NCBI RefSeq assembly: GCF_003990355.1
Contig: NZ_CP034670.1
Location: 1,798,001-1,862,000, forward strand
Length of the DNA: 64,000 bases
Direction: 5' to 3'
Origin: Eikenella corrodens
GTDB taxonomy: Bacteria > Pseudomonadota > Gammaproteobacteria > Burkholderiales > Neisseriaceae
Shown: positions 1 through 8,206 of the stretch, piece by piece
How positions within the stretch are numbered: the first letter of the stretch is position 1
Layout: each line of letters starts with the position of its first letter
The notes under the pieces: generated by a model
The model's input: only the letters and a program-made list of their open reading frames with translations
Told to the model about the DNA's origin: nothing
The model's database searches: none
Translations under genes and position numbers: made by a program

Positions 1-647
1 CCGCCAGCTCCAGCCCGTAGGTAATCCCCACCAGGCCGCCGGCAAACAGCAGAAAGCCCAACCAATCCAAGGGCTGCACGGCGGCCCGCACATTGGGCAT
101 ATAGCGTCCGGCAATGGCGATACCGAACAGGCCGATGGGGATATTGATGAAGAAAATCCAGTGCCAAGAAAGATTTACCGCCATCCAACCGCCCAAAATC
201 GGCCCGACGATGGGGCCGATGAGGCCGGTCATCGACATCAAATTCCATGCCGCCACCAATTCCGACTTAGGCACGGTGCGGATAATCGCCAGCCGCGCCA
301 ACGGCAGCATCAGTGCGCCGCCCGCGCCCTGCAGTATCCGCGCGGCCACCAGCCAATCCAGCGTGGGCGACACGGCGCAGGCCACCGAACCGAGCACGAA
401 TACCGTCACCGCCAGCCGGAACACATTAAGCGTGCCCAACCGGTCGGCCAGCCAGCCCGAGAGCGGAATCAGTGCGGCTACGGTAAGCGCATAGCTGATG
501 ATAGCCAGCTCCATTTGCAGCGGTGATTCGCGCAGGCTTGCCGACATCACCGGCAACGCGGTATTCAAAATGGTGGCGTCCAGCGACTGCATAAACAGCG
601 CCATCGCCGCCGTCCAGGCCAAGCCTTTTTGTTGCGGGGTCATCATG
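1..647 (-). CDS. MFS multidrug exporter, DHA2 (EmrB/QacA) family, partial
   Basis: The first 215 codons of an inner-membrane proton-driven drug exporter; the rest lies beyond the left edge. Translation begins MMTPQQKGLAWTAAMALF and runs into LDATILNTALP, which matches the TM1 motif of the 14-TM DHA2 family. Further on are a GWLADRLG loop (motif A) and GPIVGPILGGW (motif C, typical of antiporters). Several hydrophobic helices follow one another. Two adjacent ATG codons (645-647 and 642-644) could each be the start, and neither has a strong ribosome site. The substrate cannot be told from the sequence. A DUS hairpin separates it from pilT, which is transcribed the other way. Confidence 0.85.
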
Positions 648-685
648 GAATGGGAATGTACGTTCTATCGTTAGTATCGGATGTG

Positions 686-724
686 AGGCTACCTGAAAAC
701 GGGAAAACAGATTTTCAGGTAGCC
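686..724. terminator. DUS inverted pair upstream of MFS gene and pilT
   Basis: AGGCTACCTGAAAA and its complement are separated by 12 bases and form a hairpin. It lies between two divergent genes, so here it is a DUS more than a gene-end terminator. Confidence 0.55.
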
Positions 725-912
725 CCTGCCCGGCAGCCGCCACCCCGGCCTAAAGCCGGAAACAGGCCGAAACCGCGCACCCTGTTTCAGATAACCGCCA
801 ATTTTACAGGAAAATACAAGTTTTCCTTTATTTATCCCGCCATCTTTATTTACAATGAACTGTTTTTAGCAAAACTGCAAAAAAATTTACTGAAAAGGGA
901 GTTTCAAAAGCC

Positions 913-1953
913 ATGCAGATTACCGACTTACTCGCGTTCAGCGTGAAAAACAAAGCATCCGACTTGCACCTCTCCGCCGGCCTGCCACCCATGATCCGCG
1001 TGCACGGCGACGTGCGCCGCATCAACCTGCCGGAAATGAGCGCCGAAGAAGTGGGCAACATGATCGCCTCCATCATGAACGACCACCAGCGCAAAGACTA
1101 CCAACAACGGCTGGAAACCGACTTTTCCTTCGAGCTGCCCAACATCGCCCGTTTCCGTGTGAACGCATTCAACACCGAACGCGGCCCGGCCGCCGTGTTC
1201 CGTACCATTCCCAGCAAAGTGCTCACGCTGGAAGAATTGAACGCGCCCAAAGTGTTCCAAAAAATTTCCGACCAACCGCGCGGCCTGGTGCTGGTAACCG
1301 GCCCTACCGGTTCCGGCAAATCCACCACCCTGGCGGCGATGATCAACTACATCAACGAAAATCATCATCACCACATCCTCACCATCGAAGACCCGATCGA
1401 GTTTGTGCACGAAAGTAAGCAGTGCCTGGTGAACCAACGCGAACTGCACCAACATACCCACAGCTTTGCCAACGCCCTGCGCTCCGCACTGCGTGAAGAC
1501 CCGGATATCATCCTGGTGGGTGAGATGCGCGACCCGGAAACCATCGGCTTGGCGCTCACCGCTGCCGAAACCGGCCACTTGGTATTCGCCACCCTGCATA
1601 CCACCGGTGCCGCCAAAACCGTGGACCGTATTATCGACGTGTTCCCCGCCGGCGAAAAAGAGATGGTGCGCTCTATGCTTTCCGAATCACTGCGCGCCGT
1701 GATTTCGCAAACCCTGCTCAAAACCAAAGACGGCAAAGGCCGCGTGGCCGCGCACGAAATCCTGATTTCCACCGCCGCCGTGCGCAACCTGATCCGCGAA
1801 AACAAAATCGCCCAAATCGGTTCTGCCCTGCAAACAGGCCAGGCGCATGGTATGCAGACGCTCGACCAATCCCTGCAGTCACTGCTCAAACGCGGCATTA
1901 TCAGCATCGATGCCGCCCGCGCCAAAGCGCAGAACCCCGACCAACTCGTCTAA
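913..1953 (+). CDS. pilT: Type IV pilus retraction ATPase PilT
   Basis: Cytoplasmic hexameric ATPase that depolymerises the type IV pilus, giving twitching motility and DNA uptake during transformation. The 346 residues are the usual PilT length. The N-terminal PAS-like region is followed by Walker A GPTGSGKST (about 130-138), the Asp box with TIEDPIE, the Walker B region with DPDIILVGEMRD, and a His box. The start is supported by AAAAGGGAG about 10 bases upstream. pilU follows after 27 bases in the same direction, so the two are probably co-transcribed. The competence link fits the dense DUS content of this genome. Confidence 0.97.
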   Translation: MQITDLLAFSVKNKASDLHLSAGLPPMIRVHGDVRRINLPEMSAEEVGNMIASIMNDHQRKDYQQRLETDFSFELPNIARFRVNAFNTERGPAAVFRTIPSKVLTLEELNAPKVFQKISDQPRGLVLVTGPTGSGKSTTLAAMINYINENHHHHILTIEDPIEFVHESKQCLVNQRELHQHTHSFANALRSALREDPDIILVGEMRDPETIGLALTAAETGHLVFATLHTTGAAKTVDRIIDVFPAGEKEMVRSMLSESLRAVISQTLLKTKDGKGRVAAHEILISTAAVRNLIRENKIAQIGSALQTGQAHGMQTLDQSLQSLLKRGIISIDAARAKAQNPDQLV

Positions 1954-1980
1954 ACCGACAATCGTACAAGGGAAAACATC

Positions 1981-3669
1981 ATGTCAAACGATCAGCACAA
2001 ACAAAACTTGGCCGAGCTGCTCTCCGAAATGGCCAACCAGGGTGGCGATATGCCGCCCGAGCCTACCCCCGTTTCCTCTGCCATGATGCCGAATGGCGAT
2101 TTAGCCGCCGTGGAAAGCCGGCTGGCCGCCGGCACGCTCGATATTCCTCCGCTGCCCGATTTGCCCGAAAGTGCATTCGGCGAGCCGGAGTTGATCGAGC
2201 CCGATTTCGTGGCACAGCCTATCACCCCGCCCGCACAGCCGGTACAACCGCGAACAGCAAAGCAGATACAGCAGCCGAAACTCAAATCCAAATACGCCGC
2301 CGCCCTCGCCCCCAAAGCTGCCCAGCCGATGCAAGCCCCGGCCAAACCGGCTCAGCCTGTTCCGCAGCAACCCGCACCGACACAAGCGCAACCCCAACCG
2401 AAGCCCGCTCCACAACTCCAAGCAGCCCCGCAACAGCCTGCTGCCAGACCCGTACCGGCCGTACCCAACCACCCGCCGCTGCATGCCGAGCCCGCGCAGC
2501 CAGTCGGCCACGGCCCGAATCAGCACTTAACCCGTGAGCGCGCCAAACTGCACCCGCTGCTGGAAAAAATGGCTGACGAATCGCTCAAACGCAATGCTTC
2601 CGATATCTTCATCAGCAGCAACTTCCCGCCTTCGTTCAAAATCGACGGCACGTTGGTGCCGATCCCGGTGAAACCGCTCACCGAAGAAGAAGCCGCACAA
2701 ATCGTTTATTCCACCTTCAACGACGAGCAAAAAGCCAAATTCCCGGTAGAGTGGGAGCTGAACTATTCCCTGCAATCGCAAAACGGCATCCGTTTCCGTG
2801 TGAACGCCTACCACGAGCAAGGCCGCATCGGCTTGGTAATGCGCCGCATCACCACCAACATCCTCACCATCGACGACCTGCGACTGCCGCAAGTACTCAA
2901 AGAGCTCTCCATGCGCAAGCGCGGCCTGATTATCCTGGCCGGCCCCACCGGTTCCGGCAAATCCACTTCGCAGGCCGCGATGCTCGACTGGCGTAACAAA
3001 CACTCCGCCGGCCACATCGTAACCATCGAAGACCCGATCGAGTATATCCACAGCCCGATCAAGAGCATCATCACCCAACGCGAAGTCGGCCTCGACACCC
3101 ACAGCTGGGGCGCGGCCGTACAAAGCGCCATGCGTCAGGCGCCCGACGTAGTCTGCGTGGGTGAGGTGCGTAACGAACACTCCATGGAATATGCCCTGCA
3201 ACTGGCGCAAACCGGCCACTTGTGCTTCTTCACCATCCACGCCACCAACGCCAGCCAAACCGTTGAGCGTATTATGAACTTGTATCCCGAAGAGCGGCAT
3301 CAGCAGATTCTGATGGACTTGGCGCTGAACCTGGTGGCCATTATCGGCCAGCGCCTGGTGCTGAAAAAAGGCGGCAAAGGCCGAAACGCCATCATCGACC
3401 TGCTCATCAACACCCCCGCCATGCAGGACCACGTGTTCAAAAACGAGCTTTTGGAAGCCCGCGAACTGATGGAACGCGCTGAAGACGACGGCATGCAAAC
3501 CTTCGACCAAGACTTGTTCCGCCTCTACATCAACGGCGAAATCGACTACGACGAAGCCCTGCGCCAGGCCGAATCCGCCAACGACTTGCGCCTGCGCATC
3601 AAGCTCTACGAAGAAGGCCGCGAAAGCACACATATCTTCGAACGCGTAAACGATTTGAACCTGATGTAA
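1981..3669 (+). CDS. pilU: PilT-like ATPase PilU with long Pro/Ala/Gln-rich N-terminal extension
   Basis: Accessory retraction ATPase that works with PilT. The conserved part starts near residue 185 (LHPLLEKMADESLKRNASD). It carries Walker A GPTGSGKST at about 321-329, TIEDPIEY, and a Walker B region APDVVCVGEVR. The whole protein is 562 residues, whereas PilU proteins are commonly about 370-410 as I recall the family. The extra length is an N-terminal region whose residues 70-175 are almost entirely Pro, Ala and Gln with Lys, which looks disordered. The reading frame is continuous and starts 27 bases after pilT with a GGGAAAA site. Confidence 0.93.
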   Translation: MSNDQHKQNLAELLSEMANQGGDMPPEPTPVSSAMMPNGDLAAVESRLAAGTLDIPPLPDLPESAFGEPELIEPDFVAQPITPPAQPVQPRTAKQIQQPKLKSKYAAALAPKAAQPMQAPAKPAQPVPQQPAPTQAQPQPKPAPQLQAAPQQPAARPVPAVPNHPPLHAEPAQPVGHGPNQHLTRERAKLHPLLEKMADESLKRNASDIFISSNFPPSFKIDGTLVPIPVKPLTEEEAAQIVYSTFNDEQKAKFPVEWELNYSLQSQNGIRFRVNAYHEQGRIGLVMRRITTNILTIDDLRLPQVLKELSMRKRGLIILAGPTGSGKSTSQAAMLDWRNKHSAGHIVTIEDPIEYIHSPIKSIITQREVGLDTHSWGAAVQSAMRQAPDVVCVGEVRNEHSMEYALQLAQTGHLCFFTIHATNASQTVERIMNLYPEERHQQILMDLALNLVAIIGQRLVLKKGGKGRNAIIDLLINTPAMQDHVFKNELLEARELMERAEDDGMQTFDQDLFRLYINGEIDYDEALRQAESANDLRLRIKLYEEGRESTHIFERVNDLNLM

Positions 3670-3689
3670 ACAGCTACCAAAGGCTGAGA

Positions 3690-3731
3690 GAGGCTACCTG
3701 AAAAACACCCGACGGATTTTCAGGTAGCCTC
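3690..3731 (+). terminator. DUS-hairpin terminator after pilTU
   Basis: GAGGCTACCTGAAAA pairs with TTTTCAGGTAGCCTC about 20 bases after the pilU stop. This is the usual double-DUS terminator form. Confidence 0.75.
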
Positions 3732-3934
3732 TACCGTTTTCATATCAATAGGCAGACTGTCTTAATACCTTGCCTTTTCTCGCCAAATACCTACTATTTC
3801 ATACCAGATGGCGAGTTGATGAGTACAAATAGCACAGCAGCGTGCACCCATACTGAAAAAATACAATCATTTAACTACTCCCACCCTTGTAACCAAAACT
3901 TTCAGGTAGCCTCTACACCATCCGCCAACACATC

Positions 3935-4834
3935 ATGAATACCACCTACTCCACCGAATACCGCCGCGGCCTCTACTGCGTCATCGGCTGCTACCTGATT
4001 TGGGGCTTCTTCCCGCTCTACTGGCTGCCCCTGGTCGGCCAGCCCATCGACGCCGGGCAGCTGATGGCACACCGTATCGTATGGGCATCGCTGCTCGCCA
4101 TCGGCGCGGTGGCCTGCTTGCCTTCCGCCCGCACCCTGCTCGCACAAGCCGTCAAAAGCCGCCAAACCCTCACCGCCTTCGCCGTCTGCTCCACCCTATT
4201 GGCGGCAAACTGGCTGCTCTATTTGGCCGCCATCACCCAACGGCAGGTATTGCAAGCCAGCCTGGGCTACTTCATCGCACCACTCGCCAGCATCTTCTGC
4301 GGCCGCCTGTTTCTGCGCGAAGCCCTGCGCCCGCTGCAAATCGGCGCGATTCTGTTGGCCATCGTGGGCGTGGTGTGGCTTTCCGCATGGGGCGGGCAGA
4401 TGCCTTGGATTGCACTGGGCATCGGCGTGAGCTGGAGCATATACGGCCTGTTGCGCAAACTCGCCCCGCTGCCCGCCCTGCCCGGCTTCACGCTGGAAAC
4501 CCTGATGCTGCTGCCCTTTGCCCTCCTGTATCTGGGCTGGCACTATCGGCACGGCAGCCTGGTTTTCGCCCAACTGCCGCCCCTGCCCCTGGTCATCGTA
4601 ATCGGCAGCGGCGCCGCCACCATGATTCCGCTGCTGCTGTTTGCCGCCGCCGCACAACGCATCCGCCTCACCACCATCGGCATACTGCAATATCTTTCCC
4701 CCAGCCTGCAATTCCTGCTCGGCCTCACCGCCTTCCACGAGCCGTTCAGCCGTATGCAGTTTGCCGGTTATTTGTGGGTATGGGCAGGCGTGGCACTGTT
4801 TGTGTGGGGCGCACGTAAAACAAAGGCTACCTGA
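3935..4834 (+). CDS. rarD: RarD, EamA-family transporter
   Basis: Inner-membrane permease of the drug/metabolite transporter superfamily with about ten hydrophobic segments. The start YRRGLYCVIGCYLIWGFFP and the nearby AHRIVWA match the RarD subgroup (chloramphenicol-sensitive protein RarD); the substrate is not established. It is 299 residues, normal for the family. The last residues are KAT, and the stop TGA is part of the DUS GGCTACCTGAAA, so the uptake word ends the gene and begins its terminator. A damaged second copy of the 3' end lies at about 7442-7618. Confidence 0.9.
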   Translation: MNTTYSTEYRRGLYCVIGCYLIWGFFPLYWLPLVGQPIDAGQLMAHRIVWASLLAIGAVACLPSARTLLAQAVKSRQTLTAFAVCSTLLAANWLLYLAAITQRQVLQASLGYFIAPLASIFCGRLFLREALRPLQIGAILLAIVGVVWLSAWGGQMPWIALGIGVSWSIYGLLRKLAPLPALPGFTLETLMLLPFALLYLGWHYRHGSLVFAQLPPLPLVIVIGSGAATMIPLLLFAAAAQRIRLTTIGILQYLSPSLQFLLGLTAFHEPFSRMQFAGYLWVWAGVALFVWGARKTKAT

Positions 4835-4863
4835 AAACCGCTGCACCGATTTTCAGGTAGCCT
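4824..4863 (+). terminator. DUS-hairpin terminator overlapping the rarD stop
   Basis: Inverted DUS pair with loop AACCGCTGCACCGA. The left arm contains the rarD stop codon. The same loop type recurs at 7554 and 8151. Confidence 0.75.
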
Positions 4864-5062
4864 CAATCTTGAGCCGATTCCAAGCATGCTTACATTCGGA
4901 TTTCAAGTGCAACACTCAGATACTGGCGGTTGGAACAGATTCAAGAATAAAACACTTGGCGTTTCGCAGCCAAGTGTTTTTCTTGGCCGGTGGTTCAACT
5001 CATCTTGCACCCTGCGTATCTCCCGATCACTGATGTTTCGGAAATCGGTTTGTTTGGGGAAG

Positions 5063-5166
5063 TATAGTGGATTAACAAAAATCAGAACAAGGCGGCGAGC
5101 CGCAGACAGCACACACGTTACGGCAAGGCGAGACAACGCTGTACTGTTTTTTGTTAATTCACTATA
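5063..5166. repeat. Correia-type repeat (short CREE), complete
   Basis: A 104-bp element with ends TATAGTGGATTAACAAAAAT and TTTTTTGTTAATTCACTATA, and a core CGGCGAGCCGCAGACAG and CAAGGCGAGACAACGCTGTAC. It matches the Neisseria Correia element in its internally deleted short form. Confidence 0.85.
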
Positions 5167-5168
5167 CT
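5140..5168 (+). promoter_or_regulatory. Possible promoter made by the CREE end, upstream of arfA
   Basis: TGTACT at 5140-5145 and TATACT at 5163-5168 are 17 bases apart. The -10 box is formed by the CREE end plus two flanking bases. Outward promoters at Correia ends are known in Neisseria. arfA starts about 60 bases downstream. Confidence 0.4.
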
Positions 5169-5226
5169 TGCTGAAATGATAAAGATAGGTTTAACAATTC
5201 AAGATACAAAACAAAAGGAAAGCCCT

Positions 5227-5460
5227 ATGGCACATCAACTCAATAAAGGCAAAATCCGTGATAACGCATTCAAAGCGCTGATGCGCTCCAATCTGTTCCG
5301 GCACAAAACGGAACGCAAAAAGAAAGGCAAAGGCAGCTACAACAGGCAGGCAGCCAAAAAATGGCGGGACGGTTTTGAACAACCGCCCCGTTTTGATTTG
5401 TATCGCTACACTGACAACCACCTCAGCCCTCCCTGCCCGCCTCCCATTCCGTGCAGGTAG
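5227..5460 (+). CDS. arfA: Alternative ribosome-rescue factor ArfA
   Basis: Small basic protein that, with release factor 2, frees ribosomes stalled on messages lacking a stop codon, acting as backup to tmRNA. The stretch KGKIRDNAFKALMRSNLF followed by KKKGKGSYNR is the conserved ArfA core. The start at 5227 has an AAAGGAAAG site; an in-frame ATG at 5176 is further upstream but lies outside the conserved region. The full frame would give 77 residues. A strong hairpin inside the coding region (5364-5391) would cut the message around codon 50-55, which is how ArfA is normally produced and controlled. It lies in the apparently imported rarD-to-gdhA segment. Confidence 0.85.
   Translation: MAHQLNKGKIRDNAFKALMRSNLFRHKTERKKKGKGSYNRQAAKKWRDGFEQPPRFDLYRYTDNHLSPPCPPPIPCR
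5364..5394 (+). terminator. Hairpin inside arfA that creates a non-stop message
   Basis: Stem GCGGGACGGTT and AACCGCCCCGT with a six-base loop, one wobble pair and one mismatch, followed by TTTT. It lies in frame within arfA before its stop codon. In other proteobacteria an internal terminator or RNase III site at this place makes ArfA synthesis depend on failure of tmRNA. Confidence 0.75.
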
Positions 5461-5821
5461 CTTTTTCAACGCTCCATGTTTTGTAATGTGCCAACATCGC
5501 CACACCGCCTTGCCACCGATGCAAACCATCCGTTTTTAAGCATTATCAACTATCTATTTATCATTTTATATCCAGCCGTTGAAAAATAGCTTGTTTGAAA
5601 TTCCGCTGATTCGTACCATCAATATCCCTATTAAATCCGCTCATTCCGACATACCCACTGGCCGTCAAAAACAAATATTAAAGAACTGGGGAAAATAAAA
5701 CCCTATACAAATGAATATATTTTTCAATTATTGACCACACTCTATTATATTTTGTTTGGAAATTGGTTATAGTTACAACTGCAAACCCTTTTACCTCAAC
5801 CCAACATGAGAAGGAGGAGAA
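5461..5821 (+). other. AT-rich leader region of gdhA
   Basis: No gene is visible. The stretch is clearly more AT-rich than the surrounding genome and has no Eikenella DUS. It ends in a near-perfect ribosome site AAGGAGGA (5811-5818), stronger than most in this window. Several -10-like boxes occur near 5743-5751, but no promoter can be picked with confidence. Confidence 0.5.
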
Positions 5822-7087
5822 ATGTCTCAATCTACTGCAAAAGAAACGCTGAATCCGTTCAAAATCGCCCGCAAACAGGTAAAAACCGCCTGCGACCGAC
5901 TCAATGCCGACCCTGCGGTATATGAAATCCTGAAAAACCCTCAACGTGCCTTGGAAGTCAGCTTCCCCGTCAAACTCGACAACGGCACGGTCAAAACCTT
6001 TACCGGCTACCGTTCGCAACACAACAACGCCGTCGGTCCCTACAAAGGCGGCGTGCGTTTCCATCCCAATGTAAATTTTGACGAAGTCAAAGCCCTGTCA
6101 ATTTGGATGACCATCAAATGCTGCGTTGCGGGCATTCCTTACGGCGGCGGCAAAGGCGGCATTACCTTGGATCCGCGCGATTATTCAGAAGCCGAGTTGG
6201 AACGCATTTCCCGCGCTTACGCCGAAGCCATTTCCCCACTCATCGGCGAAAAAATCGATATTCCCGCCCCTGATGTGAACACCAACGGCAAAATCATGTC
6301 GTGGATGGTCGATGCCTACGAAAATATCGTTAAAAAATCCGCCCCGGGTGTGTTCACCGGCAAACCGGTCGAATTCGGCGGCTCTTTGGCGCGTACCGAA
6401 GCAACGGGTTACGGCGTGAACTTCGCCGCCGTCCAAGCTTTGGAAAAACTCGGTAAAGACGTGAAAGGCGCAACCTACGCCATTCAAGGTTTCGGCAATG
6501 TGGGCTATCACACAGGTTATTACGCACATAAAGCCGGTGCAAAAATTGTTGCCGTTTCCACCGTCGATGTCGCCATTTACAATGAAAACGGCTTGGATAT
6601 GGAAGCCCTGTTCAAAGAGTATCAAACCAACGGCTTTATTACCAACAAAGCGGGTTACGGTAAGGAAATCAGCAACGCCGAGCTTTTGGCACTGGATGTG
6701 GACGTACTTGCCCCATGTGCTTTGGAAAACCAACTGACTTCCGAAAACGCCGGCAAAGTCCGTGCCAAAATCGTGGTTGAAGGTGCAAATGGTCCGACTA
6801 CGCCCGAAGCCGATGCCATCCTGCGTCAAAACGGCGTATTGGTCGTGCCCGATATTCTGGCGAACTGCGGCGGCGTGGTGGTTTCCTATTTCGAATGGGT
6901 GCAAAACCTGCAAGGCTATTATTGGGAATTTGACGAAGTTCAGGAAAAAGAAACCGTCGTCCTGCGCCGCGCGTTCCGTGATATTTGGAATTTGGCGCAA
7001 GAGTATGACGTGGATCTGCGTACCGCGTCTTACATGATGAGTATCCGTCGTGTTGAAAAAGCAATGAAGCTGCGCGGTTGGTATTGA
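5822..7087 (+). CDS. gdhA: Glutamate dehydrogenase (Glu/Leu/Phe/Val family)
   Basis: Converts glutamate to 2-oxoglutarate and ammonium, or the reverse. The 421-residue length fits the small hexameric type. Visible motifs are GGVRFHPNV, the catalytic-lysine region PYGGGKGGI, a Rossmann motif GFGNVGYHTG, and NCGGVVVSYFEWVQN near the C-terminus. From memory the protein is almost the same as the Neisseria meningitidis enzyme. Third-position base use (many AAA, GAA, TTG) is less GC-rich than in neighbours. The terminator is of Neisseria type and the whole segment sits between two rarD 3' copies, so recent transfer from Neisseria is likely. Confidence 0.95.
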   Translation: MSQSTAKETLNPFKIARKQVKTACDRLNADPAVYEILKNPQRALEVSFPVKLDNGTVKTFTGYRSQHNNAVGPYKGGVRFHPNVNFDEVKALSIWMTIKCCVAGIPYGGGKGGITLDPRDYSEAELERISRAYAEAISPLIGEKIDIPAPDVNTNGKIMSWMVDAYENIVKKSAPGVFTGKPVEFGGSLARTEATGYGVNFAAVQALEKLGKDVKGATYAIQGFGNVGYHTGYYAHKAGAKIVAVSTVDVAIYNENGLDMEALFKEYQTNGFITNKAGYGKEISNAELLALDVDVLAPCALENQLTSENAGKVRAKIVVEGANGPTTPEADAILRQNGVLVVPDILANCGGVVVSYFEWVQNLQGYYWEFDEVQEKETVVLRRAFRDIWNLAQEYDVDLRTASYMMSIRRVEKAMKLRGWY

Positions 7088-7105
7088 TGGATTAGTCGGA
7101 TGAAC

Positions 7106-7137
7106 AAAGGCCGTCTGGAATTTCAGGCGGCCTTTTT
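7106..7137 (+). terminator. gdhA terminator with eroded Neisseria-type DUS
   Basis: GGCCGTCTGGAA and TTTCAGGCGGCC pair, followed by TTTTT. The arms resemble the Neisseria DUS GCCGTCTGAA with one or two changes each, and are not the Eikenella word found elsewhere in the window. Confidence 0.85.
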
Positions 7138-7288
7138 GTCGACCGGAAGATACAATTAATTTAAATACTTCACGCCACAGCCATAAAAATAATGCAGTGG
7201 CCGGAAACATAAAACAGGCGGAAAATCCATTCTTCGGCGGCAATATTGCCGGGTAACTATTTGTCCAAACAATATTATCGTCCCGAAG

Positions 7289-7394
7289 GCAGCCTGCACC
7301 CTTGGAGAAACTGCAAACATGGGTGCAGGCTGCTTTGGAGCGTTGAACCCTTTAAAAAGCAGCCTGCACTTACTGTTTTCCAAGTGCAGGCTGC
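7289..7394. repeat. Two inverted pairs of the word GCAGCCTGCAC
   Basis: GCAGCCTGCACCC (7289-7301) with GGGTGCAGGCTGC (7321-7333), and GCAGCCTGCACTT (7359-7371) with AAGTGCAGGCTGC (7382-7394). Each pair can form a 13-bp stem. The same word occurs at 10200-10233, 35645 and 35818. The rest of the 7138-7441 gap shows no gene. Confidence 0.7.
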
Positions 7395-7441
7395 TTTCGG
7401 CAAAATTCGAACCTTGGTTGCCCCAAGCCCACAGCCAAGTA

Positions 7442-7618
7442 CCGCCGCGCAACGCATCCGCCTTCCACGAACCGTTCAGCCGTATGCAGTTTGCCGGTTA
7501 TCTGTGGGTATGGGCAGGCGTGGCGCTGTTTGTGTGGGGCACACGTAAAACAAAGGCTACCTGAAAACCGCTTTACCGATTTTCGGGTAGCCTCACATGA
7601 GCAGATTCCAAGCCTGCG
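7442..7618 (+). pseudogene. Duplicated 3' fragment of rarD
   Basis: Matches the rarD 3' end and its downstream terminator (about 4649-4889), including GTTTGTGTGGGGC, the KTKAT ending and the DUS hairpin. It lacks 65 bp between two CCGCCT copies (4663 and 4728 in the intact gene) and has several substitutions. It has no start and cannot make a transporter. It is in direct orientation relative to rarD, with arfA and gdhA between the two copies. Confidence 0.9.
7554..7593. terminator. DUS hairpin, copy of the rarD terminator
   Basis: GGCTACCTGAAAA with a degenerate right arm TTTTCGGGTAGCC. It belongs to the duplicated rarD 3' fragment and may now end transcription of the leftward gene at 7619. 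Confidence 0.6.
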
Positions 7619-8113
7619 CTATAGTTGGTTTCCAAACCACACTACATAACCGATGGCAAGCAACAGCAACACGATTGCCAGCCAAGTAATCGGCGAGACT
7701 TTCAGCTCTTTGTAGCGCAAACCGATTGCCTTGCGGGCTCGGTAACGCAGGAAAAACGGCAAAAGGGCGTAGGCAAACATCGCGCCCACCGCCAGCCAAA
7801 ATAAGATTTGCCCCGCTAGCAGCGGTAACGAACCCAACACGCCCATCATCCAAGCAAACAAGGCAAGCAGTGCGGGTATGCCGAGTGTGTATGCCCATAT
7901 CCGCCGAGCCTGACCCCAATGCACCGGTTGCTTGATGATTTGATAATTCGTGCCGGAGAGCATGGTCGGTTCTATCGACAAAACCCGCGCGCTATACAGC
8001 GGAATCAGCGGTACCCACAATGCCACAATCCACGCCGTGGTGATGTACGTGCCGTCCGGCTCATAATCGCATTCGCCGACAAACGTGGTGCCGAAGCCGT
8101 TGAGTGTGAACAT
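7619..8113 (-). CDS. Membrane protein of unknown function
   Basis: 164 residues, function not recognised. The N-terminal 45 residues (FGTTFVGECDYEPDGTYITT) look extracytoplasmic or soluble and end in a short hydrophobic stretch. Three clear membrane segments follow, near residues 74-92, 98-118 and 140-160, with basic residues (RYRARKAIGLRYKELK) in a loop between the last two. Start ATG at 8113 has an AAAGGGAAAG ribosome site. It is upstream of nothing in its own direction except the rarD remnant, and the WGR gene to its right is separated by a DUS hairpin. Confidence 0.7.
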   Translation of the reverse strand: MFTLNGFGTTFVGECDYEPDGTYITTAWIVALWVPLIPLYSARVLSIEPTMLSGTNYQIIKQPVHWGQARRIWAYTLGIPALLALFAWMMGVLGSLPLLAGQILFWLAVGAMFAYALLPFFLRYRARKAIGLRYKELKVSPITWLAIVLLLLAIGYVVWFGNQL

Positions 8114-8150
8114 ACTTTCCCTTTCTTTCGTTTTAACTGATTAACCCATG

Positions 8151-8189
8151 GGCTACCTGAAAACCGCTTTGCCGATTTTCAGGTAGCCT
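8151..8189. terminator. DUS-hairpin terminator after the WGR gene
   Basis: GGCTACCTGAAAA and TTTTCAGGTAGCC with loop CCGCTTTGCCGA, lying 17 bases past the stop of the leftward gene. The loop resembles those at 4824 and 7554. Confidence 0.7.
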
Positions 8190-8206
8190 CAAATATCGTT
8201 ACTGCC

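Noticed and set aside
7246..7548. 100-codon open frame over the rarD fragment
   Set aside because: It runs through the repeat-word hairpins and then the rarD remnant in the wrong frame for most of its length, so it is not a credible gene.
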